A stretch of 64,000 nt of DNA, taken from positions 4,154,001 to 4,218,000 of the forward strand of contig JAGPXD010000003.1 of assembly GCA_020746995.1 (NCBI GenBank). The letters run 5' to 3'. Under the pieces are notes generated by a model. It searched no databases. It saw only the letters and a list, made by a program, of their open reading frames with translations, and was not told the DNA's origin. The number at the start of each line of letters is the position of its first letter. The first letter of the stretch is position 1. The DNA is from Plectosphaerella cucumerina. Lineage: Eukaryota > Ascomycota > Sordariomycetes > Glomerellales > Plectosphaerellaceae. Shown piece after piece: positions 1 to 10,189 of the stretch. The translations under genes were made by a program, and so were the position numbers.

Positions 1-1548
1 ATATACCCGGTTAAAGTTTATACTAACTATAAGAACCTTATTAACTTCACGACCACAAAGGAGTTAAATAAACGACAGACACGATAGGCGGAGTTCCTTT
101 CAGAATTTAATTTTACTATTACCTACCGTAAGGGATCGGAGAATAGCCGTGCCGATATACTCAGCCGCCGTAGCGACCTCCTTAGCACGGAAGTCCCTAA
201 CTATAACGCTATCCTCTCGATTAACGTAGACGGAGATCTAGTACCTAACGAATAAGTTCTCGAAGTCTTAGTCGTAACTAAGGAAACTACCGAATAACTT
301 ATTTGTCGAGTCTATAGTATACCTACGTATAGCTACTAAGGAGTCTGGAAAACCTTCTAACGACTCCGATAACACTATAACAACCAGATTACCAGACAAT
401 AAGTCCAGGACGTAATCAAGGATTATAACCTCTATCGAAAAAGCAAAGTATCGCGATATAAACTATACGGAGAAATCCAACCTCTCCCTGTCGCAGACAG
501 TCTATAGACGTCTATCTTATAGGACTTTATTACGGACCTACTACTATCCGAAGAGCCGATTTCAGGAAAGAAATACAACTCTATCCTAGTTATCGTCGAC
601 CGATTCACGAAGTACGCCTACTTTCTACTATACCTTAAAACGGGAACTACGGAAGACCTCTCCTACGTCTTCCTACGTAACGTCGCCTCGTAGTATAGTA
701 TACCTAAGGGTATCGTGTCGGATCGCGACAAGCTATTCACAAGTAACTTTTAGAAAGCCCTTATAAAGTAGCTTAGACTAGATCGTAATCTCTCTACTAT
801 ATTCCACCTATAGTCTGACGGACAGACTGAACGTACGAATTAGATACTCGAGTAGTACCTACACTACTACGTCGACTACTAATAGGAGAACTAGGTTTAA
901 CTGTTACCTACCGCTTAGTTCGCTTACAATAGCGTACTAAGCGAATTAACTAAAGTCTTACTATTCTACGCTAACTATAGGTTTGCACCTACTATATACG
1001 GAGAACCACGGGAAGTATCGAAAACTCCTAAAGCGACTAAGCTTACCGACGATATTCGGAATATCCACGATTTACTTCGTAACAACCTTTAACTAGTACG
1101 GCTTAGAATAACTAAATACACTAACTAGTTAAGGATAAAAGGACTATCCTTTAAGGAGGGGGATAAAGTCTACCTTATCCGTAAAAACATTAAAACTAAA
1201 TAACTAAATAATAAATTAGATTTTAAAAAAATCGGACCTTTTAAAATTCTCAAGAAAATCTCAGAAACTAATTTTCGACTCTCCTTACCTAAGAATATAA
1301 AAATACACCCAGTCTTCTATATCGTACTACTCGAGCCTATACTAGATAACATACCGCTTAAATATAACTTACCCGTAGACGACACGGAAGAATACACAGT
1401 CGAGTATATTCTCGACTACCAAACACACAACGGACATACTAAATACCTCGTTAAATAGGAAAACTACGGACACAAAGAAAACACCTAGGAACCTATTAAG
1501 TACCTACGGAACTACCCCTAGCGTCTAGAGGAGTATCACTAATCTTAA
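1..1548 (+). pseudogene. Ty3/Gypsy chromovirus pol relic (RNase H end, integrase, chromodomain), RIP-damaged
   Basis: Frame 1 reads as the end of a Gypsy polyprotein with no frameshift. It shows the RNase H C-terminus (about 1-175), an HHCC-type integrase zinc region with its Cys and His changed to Tyr (about 300-450), an integrase core with IVDRFTKYAYF at about 592-624 and VSDRDKLF at about 715-738, and a chromodomain (about 1371-1515) ending at TAA 1546-1548. At least ten in-frame TAG/TAA codons in the integrase lie where the family has Gln or Trp, as expected from C-to-T and G-to-A change on the two strands. The element continues beyond the left edge, so gag, protease, reverse transcriptase and the 5' LTR are not seen. 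It is not functional. Confidence 0.9.
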
Positions 1549-2237
1549 ACTACGGTAACAGTTCTAAATCTACAAAGCCTTCGCCGACTCCTAGGGAGGA
1601 CTAATCTAGCACGTCCCTAATACCCTACTCCCTAAGGTCGTTTACAACCCGAAGCTCCGCCGTCGTTAAAGATATAACACTATCTTCCTCGTCCAGCTCC
1701 GTTATTCCTCGACTAAAAAGGGCCTCCTCTCGCTTCTTAGCTACCTTCCGAAGTCGACGGATCCGCGATATCACACTAAGTATAGCCGCTAACTTTATCT
1801 AGAGAACCTCTAACTCTATCTCTTTCTCTTCTATCTCCTTATCTAATCACTTCGATTCTTTTAATACCTTCTCGACTACGAAACACGTTAGTAACCCCAA
1901 GCACGATATCAGAACAGCAGACTTACGGGCAGAAGTCACGTTAATACTATCGTAAGAACAACCTCACTTAATACAGATAGTATAACAAGTCGATCCCGGC
2001 GCCGTCTTATACGTTAGGTTATACTAGAAACACTAAGTACACAGCATTCTGTTTTCGCCGTCGGATTTAATCAGGGCTACGAGCACGCGACGCTATTCGG
2101 TTTTATCGGATCTTCGTTTTTCGATTCGACTAGACATCGTATCGGCGTTAGCAAAGGAATAAAGACTACGGGACGCAACAACAGGGGCATACACCTATTT
2201 ATAGTCGCTAGGATATCGACCTAGAGGAGGGGAATCT
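1549..2237 (+). other. 3' untranslated part of the Gypsy element with polypurine tract
   Basis: AT-rich RIP-affected sequence between the pol stop and the LTR. I see no open frame. The purine run AGAGGAGGGGAA at about 2223-2234, directly before the LTR start, is in the right place to be the polypurine tract that primes plus-strand DNA synthesis. Confidence 0.6.
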
Positions 2238-2786
2238 TATAACGCCTAAGCAGGCCGCAGGTTACTCGGCCTAAGACCCCGCGGAAACCAACCCCCTTAG
2301 GTAATCAGGCGTACGGGCTAAGTACGGACTATAGATTACAAACGCTAAGAGAGTAAGCCTGTTCGATACTCTACTCCGGGTTCGCCGTGGACACCCTAGA
2401 TATTCGACAAACAGACAGGGGCTATTATTATACAACATAGATCACGGTTATCACAACAGTAATCTAACGGTCGGATTACGACGGATTACAAAGTAATCCA
2501 GCGTAATCCCCAGGAACCTCCGTCTATATAAGATACTACCTCGTAGTATATAGCTCTACCTAGATTTACGATAGTAATTAATTTAAGTCTTTATTAGAAA
2601 CCTCCTTAGCCTATAGTAAAGAAGCGTAACGCTTTACGATATCACGATAAGTACGACAACAACGACAGCTACGACACATTGCTTATTAGTTGCCCAGCAC
2701 GCACTACTAGTATACACCACCGCCTCTCCAGACTATATATCTTTGGAAGATTATACCTGGGTCGTAACAGCTTCTTGGGCGTTACA
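2238..2786 (+). repeat. 3' LTR of the Gypsy element
   Basis: The left end TATAACGCCTAAG (2238-2250) and right end CTTGGGCGTTACA (2774-2786) are inverted copies of each other apart from two differences, both RIP-type transitions. Undoing them gives the usual TG...CA LTR ends. The purine tract lies just upstream, and an unrelated transposase reading frame resumes right after 2786. Length is 549 bp. The 5' LTR and the matching target-site duplication lie outside the window, so the ends rest on the terminal inverted repeat only. Confidence 0.75.
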
Positions 2787-3236
2787 ACCTCCTAGACACT
2801 TATAACCGCTATAGAAGCTATTTCGTAGTCCGATTTTATTAAAGGTCGGATTAGCCGTCACAAGAGTAGCTTACCGACGTTAATTCTTAACGCTATTAAC
2901 TTCCTGGCGAAGGGTACACGGGGTGTTATATACTAGATCGCCCTTTTAAAGTCGGAGGTTACAATCCTTCGAGAGGAGAATACAACCCTTAGCCGGCGTC
3001 GGAGGGCAAAAAAAGTATAACTAAGATAAGGAGGGAGTCTTACTCTAGGCGAGGGATAGGATTAAATTACCTAGAGAGAGGTAGATTCTTAGGTAAAGGA
3101 GGAAACGCGATAGAATCCGGCTCCGTCAACGCGGTCCGCGCTAAAGAAACGAAGCTATAGTATCTACGGAAAGTCTAGTTATAACGCGAGAACTTATTAG
3201 CAGGTAGCTTTATTATCGTCTGATAGCGACGAATAG
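2787..3236 (+). pseudogene. pogo/Fot1-type transposase C-terminal relic, RIP-damaged
   Basis: The frame starting at 2787 reads through to TAG 3234-3236 with only substitution stops. It matches the C-terminal tail of fungal DDE_1 (pogo/Fot1, Tc1-mariner superfamily) transposases: an ALLKSEVTILREEN-type coiled stretch, the SRRRRAKK basic run, GGSLT, and a zinc knuckle of the CSxCGKxxHNARTC type in which the Cys and His codons now read Tyr, followed by a short acidic end (SSDSDE). The N-terminal DNA-binding and catalytic parts are missing because the Gypsy LTR interrupts the gene at 2786/2787; they would lie to the left of the retroelement. Non-functional. Confidence 0.8.
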
Positions 3237-3347
3237 TTTTTATTTTAATTTAATTAGATTCGTGGTTATAACGAGAGTTGGGATCTATAGAATGTGGGCA
3301 AAGTGGCCAGCTTACCCGTGTGGCCAGCTCACCCGTGGATTACGTTA
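3237..3347 (+). mobile_element. 3' terminal region of the pogo/Fot1 element with sub-repeats and TA target
   Basis: Two adjacent copies of a motif of the form TGGCCAGCTYACCCGTG lie at 3304-3320 and 3322-3338, followed by GATTACGT ending at 3345 and then TA. Repeated motifs within a terminal inverted repeat and insertion at TA are usual for this superfamily. The left terminal repeat is outside the window, so the exact end is inferred. Base composition changes from AT-rich to host-like here. Confidence 0.55.
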
Positions 3348-3392
3348 TAGGATTACTAATAATCTGGAAATACCTCCTCGCCCTTCCGAACC

Positions 3393-5921
3393 TCAGATCA
3401 CCTCCCAGTCGACCTCCTCAACCTCGGGCGCCGCCGCCTTATACGCCCTGAACCACCCAATCTTGATCAGATACGTCTTCGAACCCTTCCTCGTCAGCTT
3501 CTCAAGCAGGATCCCATGCAGGTCTCCGCCCACCTTGTACAGCATCACCCCCAAGATGGGCCGATCCCCCGCCACCACCAGATCCTCTAGCGCTGCGTGC
3601 AGGTCATCGACCTTGCCGTGATCATTTGCGAAGACCTCATTGAAGTCCTCGTCGCTACATGATATCCTCCCTCTCAACTTCTCTTTTGAAGGAGCGACGC
3701 CTGTCCGAACGATGACCGCCGCCGACCCGATGGACACGCTTCCGTTGCTGTTGATCTGCCACGTCGCCACGGACGGGTGGTCGTCGTAGTAGATGAAACC
3801 CTGCGACGGCGTGCTGAGCACCCTCCCCAGGAACCCAGGCTTCTGGCTCACCGGCAGCATCGACGCCTGCCGCATGCTCTCAATGTCCGTCACGGGTCCC
3901 TCGCGGGGAAGATCACTCCCCGTGTCCCAGAATAGCGCGCCCAGCTTCTGTGCCGTCTCGGCAAGGAAGCCAAGCGGGTACATGTCGAACACCAGCTCAG
4001 GGGGCTCTACCTCTCGGTCCCCTGCCCCGATGCTTCGGGTGTACCACTCCGTCACCCCAAGAGCCGACATGATGGCCGGTGCCCTGTTCTTCGAGCTGCA
4101 TTGCCGCAGGTTGGCTGTCATGAGGACGTCCATGGACAGCGAGAAGCGGAGCACATTCGCCAGATTCGTGACGGAGAAGACGTCGATCAGGTCCAGCGCC
4201 CCGATAGGCACGTGGGGTCCCCTCAGCGAGGTGAACAGGTCGCGCTTCTTCGTCGACATCTTGACCCTCCAACGATTGGGACTGCTGAAAGGCTGGCCCT
4301 CCGGTGGTGTCTTGCCGAGGTAGCCAGAGGTGTGGTCGACGAAGAGGGCCAGGCACCGTAGCGGGATCCCCGTCCCGCGTCGATCCTCGAGCCTCTGCCA
4401 CCCGCGCGAGTAAAGCTCCATGTCCGGACATAGCGTCAGCTCCTGCAGCGTCCACAGCGATGAGAACCACGAGCACGGCTCGCCGTACGCCTTGTACAGG
4501 TCACCGTTATTGACGTGCGCCCACTTCTCGCGCTCCCACAGCTCTGCTGGCGCCGTGGCGGCCTCCGCTGCTGCCGACATCCGCGCCTCCATGTCGTCAG
4601 GCAGAGTCTTGCATGTCGTCTGCATGTGCTGCAACGCCAGCCAGTCGAGAGCCGCCGCTGTACCGGTCCAGGAAGTGATGTCGTGGAGCCAGGCGATGCA
4701 ATGGCGGGAGCCCTTGAAAATGGACGCCTGGTTTGCGATTTCCTCCTTCGACCTGTCGCCTCTATCCTGGGGGATGCAGAAAAGGTCGAGCCAGATGTAT
4801 CGGAAGTTGAGGTCTCGAAGACGGTCGGGAAGGTCACGAACGTCGTGAAGGGTATTCTCAGGTACCAACCATGGAACTCCTGGAATGGGCGTGCTTGTCT
4901 TGGTTCTCCATCTGCCCCAGGTATGGCTGATGCAGACATACTCCGGACATTCGGGGAGCGTGTTGACCTCCAGAGTGACCCTCTCTTCGCTGTCCCAGAG
5001 ATAGTATGGCTTCCGCGAGACAGGAGCACGCTCGTCGCTTCCAAGGAGAAGATCGGGTTTTCGATCTATCCGTCGAGGGTATGGTTTTGCACTCTTGTCG
5101 ACCGTAGCCCCAGGCTTCAAAGCGGCATAAGCCAGCCTCTGGTGCAGCGCAGCTTCAGAAGCCGAGATCCTCACGGCCTGCAGGACCTCAATGGTCTGTC
5201 CTCCGTGGTACGGCCGCCAGGCTCGAGGGTGCAACTCATAGATGAAAAGCTCGAAGCAGGTGGCGTGGTAGAGGCTCGAGTTGGTCATCGTTTCGGCCGC
5301 GAAGTCGTCCAGGTGTACGACGGGGTCATCCGTATCCTCCTCGTCTTTCATTTCCTCGAGGAAAGAGAGCACCGCCTCCATGGCCTCCGAATCGCTGTAG
5401 GAACATTCCCACCACTCATCTAGCAGGAGCAATGACCTCTCCTGCGATATGGACAGGCTGCGAGCGTACTCTGGATCCTCTCGGTACAGCGCCGATATCT
5501 GCTGCCAGTCTGCTAGAGCCGATCTCCACGGATACAGCCGCCGATCAGAGTCCGGGTCTGCGCGGTTCAGATGGATGTTGAGGTGGATGCCGAGCGGGAT
5601 TGTAGGGTAGTGACTCTCGGTTAAGTCCTGGTAGACTGGGGTTGCGGCATCTCGAAGGTCCATCTCGCGCAGGTAGTCCGTCGGATCCTGCCACTCAAAC
5701 CATGGCAGAAACAGCATCCTCTGACGTCTCTGCAGGTCTTCGTACTCTTCCCACAGCTCCGACACTCGTTTCCGCCATTCGGGCGAGAGGTGGTAGAGGA
5801 CGTTGAGCTCATCCGTGAAGTAGCCTTCCCATCGCCAGTGCAATAATGCCTCAACGAGGTTGGGACCGTCCGTGTCGTCAGCCATGTCTAACCTCTCTTC
5901 GGGGAATTGCTGGAGATACAA
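3393..5921 (-). CDS. HET-domain protein (heterokaryon incompatibility family), large form
   Basis: Single exon, 842 aa; a second in-frame Met 12 codons downstream (5885) could be the true start. The HET domain spans about residues 326-505: YVCISHTWG (block 1), FRYIWLDLFCIPQDR followed by ANQASIF (block 2) and WFSSLWTLQEL (block 3). The 320-residue N-terminal part has no family I recognise and is rich in Trp, Asp and Glu. HET proteins act in allorecognition and regulated cell death in filamentous fungi, usually with a partner; which trigger this one senses is not visible. It is the first host gene beside the transposon nest and lies upstream-to-downstream with a second HET gene on the same strand, 351 bp away. 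The frame is intact, with no RIP stops. Confidence 0.85.
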   Translation of the reverse strand: MYLQQFPEERLDMADDTDGPNLVEALLHWRWEGYFTDELNVLYHLSPEWRKRVSELWEEYEDLQRRQRMLFLPWFEWQDPTDYLREMDLRDAATPVYQDLTESHYPTIPLGIHLNIHLNRADPDSDRRLYPWRSALADWQQISALYREDPEYARSLSISQERSLLLLDEWWECSYSDSEAMEAVLSFLEEMKDEEDTDDPVVHLDDFAAETMTNSSLYHATCFELFIYELHPRAWRPYHGGQTIEVLQAVRISASEAALHQRLAYAALKPGATVDKSAKPYPRRIDRKPDLLLGSDERAPVSRKPYYLWDSEERVTLEVNTLPECPEYVCISHTWGRWRTKTSTPIPGVPWLVPENTLHDVRDLPDRLRDLNFRYIWLDLFCIPQDRGDRSKEEIANQASIFKGSRHCIAWLHDITSWTGTAAALDWLALQHMQTTCKTLPDDMEARMSAAAEAATAPAELWEREKWAHVNNGDLYKAYGEPCSWFSSLWTLQELTLCPDMELYSRGWQRLEDRRGTGIPLRCLALFVDHTSGYLGKTPPEGQPFSSPNRWRVKMSTKKRDLFTSLRGPHVPIGALDLIDVFSVTNLANVLRFSLSMDVLMTANLRQCSSKNRAPAIMSALGVTEWYTRSIGAGDREVEPPELVFDMYPLGFLAETAQKLGALFWDTGSDLPREGPVTDIESMRQASMLPVSQKPGFLGRVLSTPSQGFIYYDDHPSVATWQINSNGSVSIGSAAVIVRTGVAPSKEKLRGRISCSDEDFNEVFANDHGKVDDLHAALEDLVVAGDRPILGVMLYKVGGDLHGILLEKLTRKGSKTYLIKIGWFRAYKAAAPEVEEVDWEVI

Positions 5922-6272
5922 CTGTCAGGGACCTCTGTACTTTCTGTCTCCGAGCGTCGTGTCGAGAGAATACATTTGTCGTAGCTGGCCGGAATCGTGT
6001 CTCCGAGAGATGAGGGGGTGCAAGTCGGAGCACCCACTTCAAATCTGCAACCTGCATGGTGAGATGCATCACACCGCGTACATGTCACGTGCCAAGCTCA
6101 GCAGCCTTACAACGTCCATCTTCAGTTCGACAATGATGTTCAGGTAGGTTCAATATTCAGGCCGAGCTGATGTTCACGTTGAATCGTTGTCTGGGTCGAA
6201 CTAATGGTTACCTTCTCTAGGTAGGTCAGGTCGACTTCAACGCATTAAGCAGGCTCGCTTGGGTCAACTTCC
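5922..6272. other. intergenic, two HET genes
   Basis: 351 bp holding the promoter of the 842-aa HET gene and the 3' end of the next HET gene. No gene, repeat or clear TATA box seen. Confidence 0.5.
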
Positions 6273-7937
6273 TCAGTTCAGCAAAACATCTACCAGTGGG
6301 TGATCGACCCTGCTTGCCTCCCAAAACATCATGCCCTCCGCAAAGCACCAACCCACTAGGATCCATGTCACCTCGGGCAGAGCTCTCAAATCGCCAGCAT
6401 CCACGGCCGTATCAGGCCTCAACACAAGGGGAAGCCTGCAACCTGGCACCGCACACACCACATCCCCTCCAGCGACGGCCAAGGGGCCTATCCCAAGAGC
6501 ATTCGATGTCGTCATGAACGCCTTCCACTCGCTGATCCTCGCCTTGACCGTCAGATGATATTGGTTGTACTTGATTTTGGCAAGATCGTCCTGACACGAG
6601 CTTACAGATAGCCAGTTCATCCACTCTTGAAATGCGTCCTCATAGCCGTCAAGGTCAGGGAGGTCGTCGATATTCAGTCCCCATATCAAAGCCGACATCA
6701 GGCCCGTGAGCCAATCTTCTTGTGAGATGTGAGATGGCTTCAGTTCCAAGACGGCCAACATGGCAGCCTGTTGCTGTGCGACGTCGTTTGAGTTGAATGC
6801 CGGGCATGTCTTTGTCACAACCGAGACAGGCTTGACGAGGATCTTCAATGTCGGCCTCGACCCTGACTCCTCGATCAGAGGAGACTTTCGGAAGGGGCCC
6901 CCAGCATTCCAACCAGCCCTGTCGCATGGGACGAAAGGCTCGTTGAAGGACGTGTATCGCAAATCGGGTGCCCATGTCGGGAACCCAGGCGAGCCATACT
7001 GGTTCTCCAAGCCGCAAAGTGCCAAAAGATCAAGAGACTCCCCGTGGCAAAGCAGAGCCCTCGCAGTGTCGATGAAAAGTCCCTCCTCGGAGATGGTGTA
7101 GTTCGGCATCGGCACCGGCCTCGAATTGTCAGCGATGCCGCGCAGAGCGAAAACCATATCCCGCTTGTCAGTCGCCTCGCAATGGGACGCAGCCTCCAAC
7201 AACGTCTCGTACGAGACCAAGCCATCAGTCTGGTACGTGTCCCGAATGAACAAAAGCCTCGTCGCGCATAGAAGTCCAGCCGATGCGGGGTGAGCGTCGT
7301 CAAAGTCCAGCCATCGCCACACGTCGAAGATGCACTCTCTGAACGTGTCGAAATCAGCGCGATCGTCGCCGCAGGCCACGATGACATTGAGGGCAATGAC
7401 GATCTCCTGGATAACCCAGACCCGTCGGAACCAGGGGCGCTCCAGTAGCTCGAAGAACTTTTGCATCTTGGCAACATCGATGCTGGTGTTTCCATCGGGT
7501 TTTGGCTGTAAGAATTGGAAAGCAGCCTTGGAGCCGGGGGTGCTGGCCCCAAGCCAGAGGAGGACTGATGATGCAGATTCGTAGACCCGACCCATCTGAG
7601 CAACCTGCGACGCTTTCTCTTCGGGGTCGGCCTGATTGATGCATAGTGCGTCGATCCACAGCGCGAAACGTGTTCTTTGCTTCTTCAAAGACCCGAATAA
7701 GTCAAGCAAGGTCTGGCTCAGGGGAAGGTATCCGCCGTCTGCTAACTTGATCCTGCCGACTTCTCTGGAGTCGCCCCAGTAATATGAGATGGCCGTGTAC
7801 TCGGTTCTTGGTTCGTCGTTGAGACTGGCAGGTCTGAATGTCGCCATAAGCTCCTTGGACAGCCAGCCTTTGTTGAACTTGATGTCTAGCAACCTGATGT
7901 GGCCCTGTCCAGGCAGAGGAGGATACGCGACCGGCAT
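6273..7937 (-). CDS. HET-domain protein, N-terminal HET form
   Basis: Single exon, 554 aa. The HET domain begins almost at the N-terminus (about residues 45-180): YTAISYYWGD, then RFALWIDALCINQADPEEK with SQVAQMGRVY, then WFRRVWVIQE. This is the common HET-6/Tol-like order, and the three blocks are complete. The C-terminal 370 residues are of the variable type seen in the family and contain no NACHT, ankyrin or WD part. Such genes are often many-copy and polymorphic; their role is in non-self recognition and cell death. It follows the Zn2Cys6 gene and precedes the larger HET gene, all on the minus strand. Confidence 0.9.
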   Translation of the reverse strand: MPVAYPPLPGQGHIRLLDIKFNKGWLSKELMATFRPASLNDEPRTEYTAISYYWGDSREVGRIKLADGGYLPLSQTLLDLFGSLKKQRTRFALWIDALCINQADPEEKASQVAQMGRVYESASSVLLWLGASTPGSKAAFQFLQPKPDGNTSIDVAKMQKFFELLERPWFRRVWVIQEIVIALNVIVACGDDRADFDTFRECIFDVWRWLDFDDAHPASAGLLCATRLLFIRDTYQTDGLVSYETLLEAASHCEATDKRDMVFALRGIADNSRPVPMPNYTISEEGLFIDTARALLCHGESLDLLALCGLENQYGSPGFPTWAPDLRYTSFNEPFVPCDRAGWNAGGPFRKSPLIEESGSRPTLKILVKPVSVVTKTCPAFNSNDVAQQQAAMLAVLELKPSHISQEDWLTGLMSALIWGLNIDDLPDLDGYEDAFQEWMNWLSVSSCQDDLAKIKYNQYHLTVKARISEWKAFMTTSNALGIGPLAVAGGDVVCAVPGCRLPLVLRPDTAVDAGDLRALPEVTWILVGWCFAEGMMFWEASRVDHPLVDVLLN

Positions 7938-8370
7938 GTTGGGTCCTGACCCGGCTGTTGCACGGGGTGATCATGCGTGGTGAATGAGCACCTGCACAAG
8001 ATTATCGAAGAGCTTGAGAAGACAGAAGAAATTGATTTCTTCGAAGACTTCTCGGAGATAAGAAGAGATGATGCAAGTGTATTGGCGCGGACGCAGCGAG
8101 TTCATTTTTAATGGCGAGAACTTCGAAATTCGAAATTCCGGGATTTGCGGGGAAAAGACGTCAGCACCAACGACCTGCATAGGTACCCGAAAAGGACAGC
8201 CATCTTATTGGCCGACGATATCGAACTTCCACAGCTGTTCGTACGGGTTGGTGTCAAAAGGGTGTTATTCCAATTGATTTGTGACTGTTTCGATTATTGC
8301 CTGGCCGGCGGCGGCCATGGGCTACGCCAGCTGAACCAACCTACAGAATTATTCGGGCGACATGGGCCTT
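7938..8370. other. intergenic, HET promoter and regulator 3' end
   Basis: 433 bp. Nothing beyond presumed promoter and 3' UTR sequence was recognised. Confidence 0.4.
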
Positions 8371-10189
8371 CTAGATGCGGCAAGCCCAGTCTGCCAGAAC
8401 CTGACCGAACCCCATGACCTTGGGATTGCCCGTTGAATTTACCTCAGGATCCCACTCATCAGGCGGCCTCTCAGTCGGCACAGCGCGTCCAACAGATTTC
8501 TGCTGCTCTTCCCCGCCCACGTTCCGCACACCCGTGAAGACGTAGAAACGATTCAAGTGTACCCTACCAAACGGGTTCAAGTTCTCGCTCATCCCGAGGA
8601 CGACTTCTCCTGTCTTGGCAAGGGCGTCGCTGTCCCAGGCACCCTCTCGACGGGGCTTGATGCTGTTGATAAGATCCAGGGCCTGAGTGCGTGCGGCGCG
8701 GTCTGGCGCGGCAACGATGACAGTTATCAAGCCCTGCAAGATACAGTTGTCCCACACGAAGGTCTTCTTAAAGCCCGGCTCGTCGGCGATGGCGCGTGCA
8801 AGGGCGTTAATGGCGTAGCTGTCCTCGTTGAGGTCACGGGCCAGGGCTTCATACTGGTGAGCGTCGTCGGCTCTGGCCCACACGGCCTGGGCGGCGAGGT
8901 TGGACAGAAGAGCGTGGATTTGCAGGGAGTATTCGCCGGTGAAGGGTCCGCCGCAGGCGCGGGACTCGTGGGCGCGTGCGAGGATAGGGGCAAAGGCGGC
9001 CATCCACTGGGCGATGCGGATTGAAGTCTCCCTGGCAACGGCAAGAGTTTCTTCGGACAGTTCCAGTCCCTCTGGGGTCATGGCATCGGCCCATGAGTTG
9101 ACCACTTGGGGCATGCAGTAGAACTCAGCCTGCTCTAGGTGGTTGCGGGCCTCATTGAGGCTAGAGAAGGCAGGCGGCAAAGTGAGGTCGGAGAAGTCGC
9201 AGGTGACGAGCAACCGCTGGAGGCGGGCGGACTGGTACGAGGCGGGCCGGCCAAGAAGCCCGCTGTCGAGGCGGACAAAGGCGGCAACGAGTTCGCCCTC
9301 CAGATCTGGGGTGGGTGAGGAGGTAGTCAGATGGATGTAGGGTCGACCGTGGCGTGCCAGTTCCACGCCGAGGAAGTATAGGGCTTTTTCAAAGTGGGCA
9401 ATGGCCGTTTCGGGTCCATCGTAAATGCATTCAAAGCAGTAGATGAGAATGGCTGCGATGAGGGCATGGCGGGTGGCGCCAGGATGGGGCGTGTCTGAGT
9501 CGGCCAGCTTGCGTACAGCGGCAAGGGCACGGCCGTACTGGTCCAGGGCGTATACGCGGTGGCCGGTGGCTGGCGGGAGTGTGTTGCTGGGAATGGAAGC
9601 TCTACTTGTGGTGCTGCCGCCGTCGCTGCTGCTACCTCGCGTGGAGAGATCCAGGGCCCCGATGGAGGCGGCTAGGGCTCTGATGGAGGGCTCCTCGTGG
9701 CAGGCCTGCAGGACAATACGCTCCCATAGATTGTCCCTGTACGGTCCGGCCAGGATACGTGTCGACTGCTCCCTGAAGAAACAAAAGTAGGCATAGTCAG
9801 GCTGGCTCCTGAAGATCGTCGAAGGGGGTTCTCCGGGGGACCTGACCACGGTCCATGCCCACGCCTGTGCCCGTGCTTGTGCCTGCAGCGGCAGTTCGTG
9901 GATGGGAGCGGCATGCTTGGGGAGCAGCCGCGGGTGGTCCCTCGAACCGTGGGTCGCTGAACGCTCGATCTTGTACCCGCATTCTATGCCAAGCTTTGTG
10001 CATCTGTTACACTCGGGGCGGGCTTCATCGCACTTGACGCGCCTCTTTCTTGTACGAGTTAGTTAAGATCCCCGTTGTAACCTGATAGGAGAAAGTTGGC
10101 CGAGGCGGGACGACGTACTTGCAGGTGAGACAGCCTGTTTTGGTCTTTGGCTTGAATGCCCTGACACGCTCGGGCTTGGGAAGGGTCAT
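8371..10189 (-). CDS. Zn2Cys6 fungal transcription factor
   Basis: Two exons: 10189-10119 and 10048-8371, with a 70-nt intron (donor GTACGT, branch CTAAC, acceptor AAG); the joined product is 582 aa. The binuclear zinc cluster is built across the splice: Cys20, 23, 30, 37, 40 and 47 in the C-x2-C-x6-C-x6-C-x2-C-x6-C pattern, with a basic KKRRVK run. The rest resembles the fungal-specific transcription factor domain 2 group (alpha-helical, region about residues 130-500). It should bind CGG-type DNA sites in the nucleus; targets are unknown. Without the intron the zinc cluster would be lost, so the short first exon is essential to the call. A role in controlling the adjacent HET genes is possible but not shown. 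Confidence 0.88.
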
